The notes beneath the pieces are model-generated. The model ran no database searches and was not told where the DNA came from. It was given only the letters and a program-made list of their open reading frames with translations. Shown here piece after piece: positions 7,048 through 15,186 of a DNA stretch of 64,000 nucleotides. Origin of the DNA: Sphingobium cloacae (GTDB taxonomy: Bacteria > Pseudomonadota > Alphaproteobacteria > Sphingomonadales > Sphingomonadaceae); assembly GCF_002355855.1 (NCBI RefSeq), contig NZ_AP017655.1, forward strand, positions 2,917,001 through 2,981,000, given 5' to 3'. How positions within the stretch are numbered: the stretch's first letter is position 1; each line of letters opens with the position of its first letter. A program made the position numbers and the translations under genes.

Positions 7048-9543
7048 ATGGTTCGTTGGGTATCTGGTCCGTCTCTGGCGGCGCTGGCTTTCGCCAGCTT
7101 TGGAACAACTGCCGCCTATGCGCAGTCCACGGGGTCCATCGACTTCGACAAGGAAATCGTGGTCACGGCCGCCGGAAACGAGAGTGCGCAGGTCGGCGGA
7201 GTCGCCGTTCCCAACACGTCCAAGGCGAAGGCCGTGCTGACGCAGGAATTCATCGCCCGGCAAACGCCCGGCCAGTCCGTCAACGATGTCATCAACCAGT
7301 TGCCGGGCGTCAGCTTCCAGAACAACGACCCCTATGGATCGGGCGGCGGCACGCTGACGATTCGCGGTTTCGACGACACGCGCATTTCCCAGACGGTGGA
7401 CGGCATTCCGCTGAACGACACCGGCAATTACGCCCTCTACACCAACCAGCAGGTCGATCCCGAACTGATCGATCAGGTCAATGTCAATCTGGGCACCACC
7501 GATATCGACAGCCCCACCGCCTCGGCCAGCGGAAGCACGGTCAATTACCGCACGCTGGTTCCGACCGAGGATTTCGGCGCCCGCCTTGCGGGGACTTATG
7601 GCGACTTCTCCTATTTCCGCCTTTTCGGGCTCGTCAACACGGGCATATTGACGCCAGCGGGCACGCGCGCCTGGCTTTCCGCCAGCCGGGCGACCTATGA
7701 TTCGCCTTTCGGTCATTTCGGCAAGGTCGAAAAGACGCAGTTCAACGCCAAGCTCTATCAGCCCATCGGCTCCAATGGCGACTTCGTTGCCGTCGCCGGG
7801 CATTTCAACCGCAACCGCAACAATTTCTCCGGCTCCGTGGCGCTGCGGACGGACACCGCCGACGGCCGCGTCGTCCCGAATCGCTTCCCGCTGACGAAGG
7901 ACGAGCGCTATTATGATGCCGGGCGCTGCGAAACCGCCACGCCGACGCCCGGCGTGGCGGATGCGGCCAATTCCTGCGGGTCGCTGTTCGACTATCGCTA
8001 CAATCCGTCCGACACGGGCAATATCCGTGTCAATTCGCGCTTCACCCTCAGTGACCGGCTGACGCTGACCCTCGATCCCTATTATCAATATACCAAGGCG
8101 AATGGCGGCGGCACGGTCGTCGGCAATGAGGCGCTTTATTTTCCGCAGGAGGGTGGCCCCGGCTTTTCAGGCTATGTCGGCGGCGCGCCTTATGCGGGCA
8201 TGGACCTCAACGGCGATGGCGACATGCTCGACAAGGTGCGCCTGCTCGCGCCCAGCCAGACCAAGACGCACCGCCTGGGCGTGATCGCCTCGCTGCGCTA
8301 CGACATCAATGACAGCAACTCGATCCGCCTTGCCTATACTTGGGATCGCGGCAAGCATCGCCAGACGGGCGAAGTGGGCAGGCTGACCGTTTCGGGCGAC
8401 GCGATCGACGTTTTCCCCGTGGACGATCCGCTGATCGGGGCGGACGGAAATGTACTGCAAAAGCGCGACCGGCTTTCCTATGCTATCCTTCATCAGATCT
8501 CGGGCGAATATCGCGGAGAGTTCGGCGGGCTGACCGTCACCGCCGGATTCCGGGCGCCGTTCTTCAAGCGGAACCTCAACAACCACTGTTTCGCGTCCAG
8601 TGCGAGCGGCTTCGTCGACTGCTTCTCCGGCAATCAGGCAGCGGAAGACGCCTATGCGAAGGCCCATCCCGGTTATGGACGGCCCCAGCAGCGCATCTTC
8701 AAATATAACCGTTTCCTGCCCCAAGCCGGCCTTGTCTATGAACTGACGCCGCAGGCCAGCCTGTTCGCCAATTACTCCAAGGGCATACAGGTCCCCGGAA
8801 CCGACAATCTCTACCAGATCTTCTGGTATCCCAAGGGAACCGGCTCGGTCGAACCCAATCCCGAAACGACCGACAATTTCGATCTGGGCGGCCGTTTCCG
8901 CTCAGGCAACATGCAGGCGCAGGCGTCGGTCTGGTATACGTCCTACAAGAACCGGCTGGCACAGTCCTACGACATCGTGAACAGCATCTCCATCTACCGC
9001 AATCTCGGCAAGGTGGAGAAATATGGGGTCGACGCCAGCATTTCCTACGCGTTCATGCCCGAATTGCAGGTCTATGCCTTTGGTTCCTATCTGAAATCGA
9101 AGATCAAGGACGATGTGGTCCTGTCGGTCGATGACGACGGCAATCCGGTCTATGGCGAGACGGCGGGCAAGCGCGAGGCGGGCGCGCCGACCTATACGTT
9201 CGGCGGGCGCATCCAGGCGCGGCTCGGCCCGCTTGAGCTGGGCGGGCAGGTCAAGCGGACGGGCCCGCGCTATGTGAACGACCAGAACCTGCCGATCATG
9301 AGCGGGGGCGTGGCGGTCTTCGCCGCGCGGACCCCCTCCTATACGCTGGTCGATCTGGATGCGCGGCTGCCGCTGGGCATCATCGGGCTGAACGACCAGT
9401 CCTACTTCCAGTTCAACGTCACCAACCTGTTCGACAAACGCTATTATGGCGGTTTCGACGGCAAGACGGAGACGACGACGGGACAGTTCGTGCAGATCGG
9501 CGCGCCCCGCGCCGTCAGCGGCACGATCAACTTCGCCTTCTGA
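7048..9543 (+). CDS. TonB-dependent outer-membrane receptor
   Basis: An 831-residue TonB-dependent receptor. A signal peptide (about residues 1-25, cut after AYA) leads to a TonB-box-like segment (EIVVTA). The plug domain follows (LPGVSFQNNDPYGSGGG, LTIRGFDDTRISQTVDGIPLND) and then a 22-strand barrel ending in Phe (GTINFAF). AAGGGG seven bases before the ATG fixes the start. It precedes a PhoD-type phosphatase by 75 bp with a hairpin between them. The pairing suggests uptake of a phosphate ester or its product, but the ligand cannot be read from sequence. Its position beside cbtBA raises cobalamin as an alternative, though no riboswitch precedes it. Confidence 0.93.
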   Translation: MVRWVSGPSLAALAFASFGTTAAYAQSTGSIDFDKEIVVTAAGNESAQVGGVAVPNTSKAKAVLTQEFIARQTPGQSVNDVINQLPGVSFQNNDPYGSGGGTLTIRGFDDTRISQTVDGIPLNDTGNYALYTNQQVDPELIDQVNVNLGTTDIDSPTASASGSTVNYRTLVPTEDFGARLAGTYGDFSYFRLFGLVNTGILTPAGTRAWLSASRATYDSPFGHFGKVEKTQFNAKLYQPIGSNGDFVAVAGHFNRNRNNFSGSVALRTDTADGRVVPNRFPLTKDERYYDAGRCETATPTPGVADAANSCGSLFDYRYNPSDTGNIRVNSRFTLSDRLTLTLDPYYQYTKANGGGTVVGNEALYFPQEGGPGFSGYVGGAPYAGMDLNGDGDMLDKVRLLAPSQTKTHRLGVIASLRYDINDSNSIRLAYTWDRGKHRQTGEVGRLTVSGDAIDVFPVDDPLIGADGNVLQKRDRLSYAILHQISGEYRGEFGGLTVTAGFRAPFFKRNLNNHCFASSASGFVDCFSGNQAAEDAYAKAHPGYGRPQQRIFKYNRFLPQAGLVYELTPQASLFANYSKGIQVPGTDNLYQIFWYPKGTGSVEPNPETTDNFDLGGRFRSGNMQAQASVWYTSYKNRLAQSYDIVNSISIYRNLGKVEKYGVDASISYAFMPELQVYAFGSYLKSKIKDDVVLSVDDDGNPVYGETAGKREAGAPTYTFGGRIQARLGPLELGGQVKRTGPRYVNDQNLPIMSGGVAVFAARTPSYTLVDLDARLPLGIIGLNDQSYFQFNVTNLFDKRYYGGFDGKTETTTGQFVQIGAPRAVSGTINFAF

Positions 9544-9557
9544 CCGGCCGGCCGGCC

Positions 9558-9581
9558 GCCGGGCGGGGTTTCCCGCCCGGC
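9558..9581 (+). terminator. Strong GC hairpin after the TonB receptor
   Basis: GCCGGGCGGG, a GTTT loop, then CCCGCCCGGC forms a perfect 10-bp stem, followed by ATTTCAT rather than a full T-run. It could terminate or attenuate transcription between the receptor and phoD. Confidence 0.6.
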
Positions 9582-9617
9582 ATTTCATCATCGGAAAAGC
9601 AGGATAAAGACAAACCC

Positions 9618-11159
9618 ATGTTCACTCGCCGTTCGGTTCTTGCTGGCAGCGGCGCGCTGCTGTTCGCTCCCGCCATCCTGCGCGCGCAGACGCTGTTCAC
9701 CGCCTGGCCTTTCCGGCTGGGCGTCGCGGCGGGCGACCCGCAGCCGGACGGCTTCGTGATATGGACCCGCCTCGCGCCCGATCCGCTCGCCGAACATGGC
9801 GGGATGCCGATGCAGGCGGTGGCCGTCGATTGGGAGGTCGCCCCCGACGCCTCGTTCAAGACCATCGCGGCCAAGGGCGAAGCCGTCGCCCGCCCGGAAC
9901 TGGGTCATGCCATGCATGTGGAGGTCGCGGGACTCCAGCCCGACCGCCCCTATTGGTATCGTTTCCTGATCGGCCGCGAACGCAGCATCACCGGCCGGGC
10001 GCGCACCATGCCTGCCGCGGGCGCAACCGTGGACAGGCTCCGCATCGGCGTCGCCGGCTGCCAGAATTACGAGGACGGCCTCTACACCGCCTATCGCCAC
10101 ATGGCCGGAGAGGATCTGGCGTTCGTCTTTCACTATGGCGACTATATCTACGAAGGCCGCGCCTCCCAGGCGCGCTGGAACTGGAACAGCGGGCCGCAGC
10201 CGCTTGCGCCCGTGCGCCAGCATATCGGCCAGGAAATCTACGACCTGGCCGACTACCGGCGGCGCTATGCCCAGACCAGGCTGGATACCGACCTCCAGGC
10301 CGCCCATGCCGCCTTCGCCTTCTTCCCCACGTTCGACGATCATGAAGTCGACAATAACTGGACCGGCAATCACGATCAGGACGACGTGCCCATCGAATAT
10401 GCCCGGCTTCGCCGTCAGGCCGCTCTCCAGGCATGGTATGAACATATGCCGGTGCGGCGCGCCTCCATCCCGGCCGGCCCCGCCATCCGGATGTATCGCG
10501 GCGCCCGTTGGGGCGATCTGGCGGATTTCCGGTTTCTCGACACGCGCCAGTTCCGCAGTCCCCAGCCCTGCGGCGACGGCTTCCAGCCGGTCTGCGCGGG
10601 GGTGTCCGATCCCAGGGCGGAGATATTGGGAAGCGAGCAGGAGAAGATGGCGACGGCCCCCGGACGGGCGCGCTGGACCGTATTGGCGCAGCAGGTGATG
10701 ATGATGACGATGGACCGGCGCACCGGCGACCAGCCCGCGCCGATCATGAACATGGACACCTGGTCGGCCTATGCGGTTCCCCGGGCGCGGATATTGAAGG
10801 CGCTGGCCGGCCGCGGCGACGTGATCGTGCTGACTGGCGACGAGCACCAGAATTTCGCCGGTCAGGTCCGCGGCGCGGATGACCGCCCGGTCGCGGTGGA
10901 ATTCGTGAGCACGTCGATCAGTTCAGGCGGCGATGGACAGGATCTTCGCCCGGGAAGCGACCGGATGATGGCGAACAATCCCCATCTCGCTTTCCTCAAC
11001 GACCAGCGCGGCTATCTGGTCTGCGACATCGGACGCGATCAATGGCGGTCCGATTTCATGGTGATGGATCAGGTGTCCAAGCCCGAAGGGCGCATCGGCC
11101 GCCGCGCCAGCTTCCTTGTGGAGCGAGGAGAACCGGCCCTGCACCGCGTGGAATCCTGA
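9618..11159 (+). CDS. phoD: PhoD-family alkaline phosphatase/phosphodiesterase
   Basis: A 513-residue secreted PhoD-type metallophosphoesterase. The N-terminus carries a Tat-like signal (TRRSVLAGSGALLFAPAILRAQ), consistent with export of a folded metal enzyme. A PhoD_N domain (GVAAGDPQPDGFVIWTRL) precedes the catalytic domain. Metal-site motifs are visible at FHYGDYIYEG (about residues 170-179), FDDHEVDNNW (about 238-247) and LTGDEHQNF (about 404-412). The family hydrolyses phosphomono- or diesters in the periplasm using Ca/Fe. It follows a TonB receptor in the same direction, so the two may form a phosphate-ester scavenging unit. It converges on the BCCT gene with 20 bp between stops. Confidence 0.92.
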   Translation: MFTRRSVLAGSGALLFAPAILRAQTLFTAWPFRLGVAAGDPQPDGFVIWTRLAPDPLAEHGGMPMQAVAVDWEVAPDASFKTIAAKGEAVARPELGHAMHVEVAGLQPDRPYWYRFLIGRERSITGRARTMPAAGATVDRLRIGVAGCQNYEDGLYTAYRHMAGEDLAFVFHYGDYIYEGRASQARWNWNSGPQPLAPVRQHIGQEIYDLADYRRRYAQTRLDTDLQAAHAAFAFFPTFDDHEVDNNWTGNHDQDDVPIEYARLRRQAALQAWYEHMPVRRASIPAGPAIRMYRGARWGDLADFRFLDTRQFRSPQPCGDGFQPVCAGVSDPRAEILGSEQEKMATAPGRARWTVLAQQVMMMTMDRRTGDQPAPIMNMDTWSAYAVPRARILKALAGRGDVIVLTGDEHQNFAGQVRGADDRPVAVEFVSTSISSGGDGQDLRPGSDRMMANNPHLAFLNDQRGYLVCDIGRDQWRSDFMVMDQVSKPEGRIGRRASFLVERGEPALHRVES

Positions 11160-11179
11160 ATCGCCCCTGCCGGGACCGA

Positions 11180-13069
11180 TCACCCCTTTTTCCATTGCTC
11201 GAGCTGCTTGAGCAGATCGTCGGCAATTTGATTTGCGGTGAACCCCGTCAGATCGCGCGACTTGCGCCCCTCCGCTTGCGCGGACAGCCACCATTCCCGG
11301 CTGCGGCGGCTTTCGGAAGCCTCCAGCGCGGTGAAAGCGGCCAGCGGGCGCGATTGGGGAGTCAGGCGATAAACAAACCGCCGGTCGGAATCTGAACCGA
11401 CCGTAATGACTGCGGTCCCGCCCTCCTGATCGACCTGGGTATCGGCCCAACCTTCGGCAATCATGGCGTCTCTCACCGAATGAAGCGCCGGCCCGCCGTT
11501 GACGGCGATCTGCTGTTCGATCTCCTTTCGACTCGCGGGCGTGAACAGCCGTTTCAGCCGCTCGCGGATGGGCGCGGCATCGGTGGAGATGATCGCGCCT
11601 TCCACATCCGCGCTGGCTTGCCGGACCATCGAGTAGGCCAGCAGGATCATGATGAAGCAGAAGGGAAGCGCCGCCACCAGCGTCGCAGCCTGAAGCGCGC
11701 CCAGCCCCCCCGCCAGGAGCAGCAGCATGGCCACGGCGCCAAGCACCACGCACCAGTAGATGCGCTGCCAGCGCGGCGTTTCGTCCGCGCCGCCCGACGC
11801 CAGCGTATCGATGACCAGAGATCCGGAATCCGCCGATGTCACGAAGAACACGCCGACCAGCAAGATAGCGAGCGTCGACGTAAAGGCGGGCCCGGGCAGA
11901 TATTCCAGAAAACCGAACAGGGCCGTCGATAGATCGGCCCTTACAGCATCCGCGATCGCGCCCGCCGCGATGCCGAGGTCGAGGTGGATAGCCGTGTTGC
12001 CGAACACGGTCATCCACAGGAAGGTGAAACCCGTCGGCACCAGCAGCACGCCGATCACGAATTCCCGCAATGTCCGCCCGCGCGATATGCGCGCGATGAA
12101 CATGCCGACGAATGGCGACCAGGCGATCCACCAGGCCCAATAGAACAGCGTCCAGTCGGCCATCCAGGCGCGCGGTTCATAGGCATAGAGCGTGAAGGTG
12201 CGAATGAAGAAATGGTCGAGATACAGTCCGAAATTCTGGACCAGCGCATTGAGCAGGAACAGGGTCGGCCCGGTCACCAACACGAACAGCATCAGCAATA
12301 TCGCCAGGATCAGGTTGAACTCGGACAGCCGCCGCACGCCTCGGTCGAGGCCGCTGAGCACCGAAAGGGTGGCGATTCCCATGACGATGACGATGAGCCA
12401 CGCCTGCACCGTCGTGGTGTTGGGCAAGCCGTAAACATAGGAGAGGCCCGCGCCCATCTGGGCCACTCCCAGGCCCAGCGACGTTGCGATGCCGAACAAT
12501 GTCCCGCAGATGGCGAAAATGTCGACGGCATCGCCCGCCCATCCGTGGATGCGCTTTCCCAGAACCGGATAGAGGCCGGAACGCAGCGTCAGCGGCAGGC
12601 CCTTGCGATACGTGAAATAGGCGAGGCTCAAGCCGACGATCGCATATATGGCCCATGCATGGACCCCCCAGTGCGTGAAGGTGATCACCATCGCTTCCCG
12701 CGCGGCCAGGATGGTGCCGGCCTCGACTTCCGGCGGGGCGCTATAATGCTGGATCGGCTCGGCCACCGCGAAGAACATGAGGCCGATTCCCATGCCGGCC
12801 GCGAACAGCATCGCCAGCCAGGAGATATAGGGAAAGTCGGGCTCCGCGTCGTCGGGGCCCAGGCGCAATCGGCCCGCGGGGCTGATCGCCAGACCGATCA
12901 CGACCACCAGGAAACCCGCGACCGATGCAATGTAGAACCAGCCGAAACGATCGATCACCCAGGCTTGCGCCTGGCGAAAGACGATGTCCGAGGTGCCCGG
13001 CGCCAACAGCGCTCCCGCCAGCAGGAACAGGGCGATGAGGCTGCTGCCCCAGAACACGCGAGGATTCAT
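11180..13069 (-). CDS. BCCT-family transporter (choline/glycine betaine/carnitine type)
   Basis: A 629-residue BCCT transporter, twelve-helix inner-membrane carriers for quaternary ammonium compounds. Family segments are clear: GMGIGLMFFAVAEP (helix 3 region), THWGVHAWAIYAIVGLSLAYF, and the signature WTLFYWAWWIAWSPFVGMF with its aromatic cage, followed by ISRGRTLREF. A hydrophilic C-terminal extension of about 130 residues resembles BetT-type proteins that respond to osmotic stress. ATG at 13069 is used; a GTG six codons upstream is equally possible because neither has a good ribosome site. The substrate (choline, betaine or other) is not decided by sequence. Confidence 0.93.
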   Translation of the reverse strand: MNPRVFWGSSLIALFLLAGALLAPGTSDIVFRQAQAWVIDRFGWFYIASVAGFLVVVIGLAISPAGRLRLGPDDAEPDFPYISWLAMLFAAGMGIGLMFFAVAEPIQHYSAPPEVEAGTILAAREAMVITFTHWGVHAWAIYAIVGLSLAYFTYRKGLPLTLRSGLYPVLGKRIHGWAGDAVDIFAICGTLFGIATSLGLGVAQMGAGLSYVYGLPNTTTVQAWLIVIVMGIATLSVLSGLDRGVRRLSEFNLILAILLMLFVLVTGPTLFLLNALVQNFGLYLDHFFIRTFTLYAYEPRAWMADWTLFYWAWWIAWSPFVGMFIARISRGRTLREFVIGVLLVPTGFTFLWMTVFGNTAIHLDLGIAAGAIADAVRADLSTALFGFLEYLPGPAFTSTLAILLVGVFFVTSADSGSLVIDTLASGGADETPRWQRIYWCVVLGAVAMLLLLAGGLGALQAATLVAALPFCFIMILLAYSMVRQASADVEGAIISTDAAPIRERLKRLFTPASRKEIEQQIAVNGGPALHSVRDAMIAEGWADTQVDQEGGTAVITVGSDSDRRFVYRLTPQSRPLAAFTALEASESRRSREWWLSAQAEGRKSRDLTGFTANQIADDLLKQLEQWKKG

Positions 13070-13324
13070 CGTGGCGTCCGGCACCACGCATGTCTAACCC
13101 AATGCCATGGCCAGGACCACAGTCCTCTTCCCTTTTTTTTAATGGGATAGCCAGAAATCATGACTTCATCGAACGTGCTCCCGGCGCGCGGCGACGTGCC
13201 GCGGCCCGCATCGCGGATCGGATCGCCATGTCCATGGCGGGCGCAGGAACGGGCTTACCATGGCCCTGGAGCTATGAAGCGGCGCGATGCCGGTGCCCGG
13301 CAGCGATCATCGCGCCGCTTCACG

Positions 13325-14278
13325 TCATCGAGCGGCGAGGAGGTTGGCGACGACCGAGGCATTATAGGCCCGATAGGCGGATTGGACGAGCGCGGTCCAT
13401 CGCGGCAGGTCGACGATGATGTCGCCCGGCCGCGCCTGCTTCATCTCTAGATAGGCGCCCTCCGACTGCATCGCCGAGGCGCCCGCCGAATGCGAGAAAG
13501 GGGCCTTGATCACGACGTCTTTCGAAAGCGTCATCATCGTCGGGCCGGCGATGCCGACGGACTGGCCGACCTGGATGTTGGTGGGGGATGGCGCGCGGAT
13601 GGCGAATTGCGGCTCGATCTCGACGCTGGCGCGGCGGCTGCCGGCCAGGGTCCGGCCAATGCGCGCGTCGGCATCGGCGAAATCGATCGTCAGCGACGGG
13701 GAGATGAACGCCGCACCCAATTCCAGCGCCGGCTTGCTGAGGGCGTTGCCCTTGCCGAACCGGGCCAACATGCCGAACCCGCCGACCTTGCCGGCTGACT
13801 GATACAGGTCGGTCAGCGGCGCGGCATCGGCGCCCACACTGACATAGGCTTTCTTGATTCCGGTCCCGATCGTCATGCCGCCGTCGCGATTCTCTTCCCT
13901 GTTGCCCGGGATCAGCGTCACGCCGGCCGTGCGGGCCGTCCGGGCCACGATGTCGTCGCCGATCGACGGGATGCCAGCGGCCGCCATCTGCGCCTTGAGA
14001 TCGGCGAAGGCCTCATTGGCGAGCCGCCGCATCATTGCCTCGTCCACGCCGATCAGCGCGGTTCCCGCGCGCGCCTTGACCCCGACGGTGGCATTGGCCG
14101 ACGCGCGCTGGGCGGTCACGAAGTTGATCGAATAGGACAGGATGGCGATCTTGTTCTTCAGGCCATGGCCGTTCGGCTTGGACAGCTTGACCGGCGGAAC
14201 GGGGACGGGCGCCTGGGCGAATGCCCCGCAAGGCGCCAGCGCGAACAGGGCGGCGTAAACGATATGCAGCGAACGCAT
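13325..14278 (-). CDS. Secreted protein of unknown function
   Basis: A 317-residue protein with a clear signal peptide (MRSLHIVYAALFALAPCGAFAQ). The mature part starts with a Pro/Val-rich stretch and has no recognised motif. It contains several Gly/Ala-rich segments and few charged clusters. The start at 14278 is supported by GGGAGAAG eight bases upstream. It is transcribed in the same direction as the two-component pair and lies 218 bp after the response regulator, so it could be a target or a passenger. I do not recognise a family with certainty. Confidence 0.7.
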   Translation of the reverse strand: MRSLHIVYAALFALAPCGAFAQAPVPVPPVKLSKPNGHGLKNKIAILSYSINFVTAQRASANATVGVKARAGTALIGVDEAMMRRLANEAFADLKAQMAAAGIPSIGDDIVARTARTAGVTLIPGNREENRDGGMTIGTGIKKAYVSVGADAAPLTDLYQSAGKVGGFGMLARFGKGNALSKPALELGAAFISPSLTIDFADADARIGRTLAGSRRASVEIEPQFAIRAPSPTNIQVGQSVGIAGPTMMTLSKDVVIKAPFSHSAGASAMQSEGAYLEMKQARPGDIIVDLPRWTALVQSAYRAYNASVVANLLAAR

Positions 14279-14496
14279 GATATGCTTCTCCCTGGCAGGC
14301 GCATGATTACCCACGGCATCGGATGCCGGGGCAGGCCCTTCACCTGCCGTATAACTATGCCAAGGCCCCCGGCCTCCGAAAACCCGGTCTCACTCGATCC
14401 CCCATGGCGGAACACCAGGACCGGGCGCACGGCTATCACGGGTGGGAATGGCGCCGTTACCCCCGTTTCGGGAGGGACGAACCGGAAGGGAAGGGC

Positions 14497-15186
14497 TCAG
14501 CCCAGCCCGCGACGGCGCGCTTCCACCACGGCCTGGGCGCGATTGTTGACACTGAGCTTGGAATAGATCGTGCGGACATAGGTCGAGACGGTCTGCGACG
14601 ACAGGCCGAGCCGACGCGCGGACTCCGCGATGGTGTAGCCGCGCGCCAGCAGATCGAGCACTTCGGTTTCGCGCCGGGACAGCGCCCGCTGGTGCGGCAG
14701 ATCGCCTGCCGCGATACGCTTTTCCGCGCTTTGCCGGAAATGGGCGAGGATGCGCAGTGCGATTGCGGGGGACGTTGCCGGCTCACCGCGCGCGAGCCGT
14801 TGCAGACACCCCCGAAGGATGTCGGGCGGGTCTCCTTTCAGCAGATAGCCCCGCGCCCCGGCCGCGATGGCCTCCATCAGGTGAAGATCGTCGCCATAGA
14901 TCGTCGCGACGGCGGCGATGGCATCCGGCCATCCGGCGGCGACCTGCCGGATAATCTCGATGCCCGATCCGTCGGGCAGGTTTATGTCGACCAGCGCCAT
15001 GTGAAGATGGCCGACCCCCGGCCGCAGCATCGTTAACCAATCGGCCGCGTCCTCCTTCGTCGCGTGGGACACGACCGGATGGGCGGGGAAGGCGGACGAC
15101 AGGATGGCCTCCAGCCATGCCCGCGTGCGGTGCTGGTCCTCGACAAGAAGGACGTAACCGACAGGACTCTTCGCGGCGAGGGTCAT
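14497..15186 (-). CDS. NarL/FixJ-type response regulator
   Basis: A 229-residue response regulator. The receiver domain (about residues 10-130) has the phospho-acceptor Asp in ALVDINLPDGSG and the conserved Lys in GYLLKGD. The C-terminal LuxR-type helix-turn-helix reads LSRRETEVLDLLARGYTIAESARRL followed by SSQTVSTYVRTIYSKL. The ATG at 15186 overlaps the stop of the upstream histidine kinase (ATGA), so the two are translationally coupled and almost certainly partners. The acidic pair near the start of the receiver is VEDQH rather than the usual DD, a mild departure. Its target is unknown; the downstream secreted protein and BCCT transporter are candidates. Confidence 0.92.
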   Translation of the reverse strand: MTLAAKSPVGYVLLVEDQHRTRAWLEAILSSAFPAHPVVSHATKEDAADWLTMLRPGVGHLHMALVDINLPDGSGIEIIRQVAAGWPDAIAAVATIYGDDLHLMEAIAAGARGYLLKGDPPDILRGCLQRLARGEPATSPAIALRILAHFRQSAEKRIAAGDLPHQRALSRRETEVLDLLARGYTIAESARRLGLSSQTVSTYVRTIYSKLSVNNRAQAVVEARRRGLG

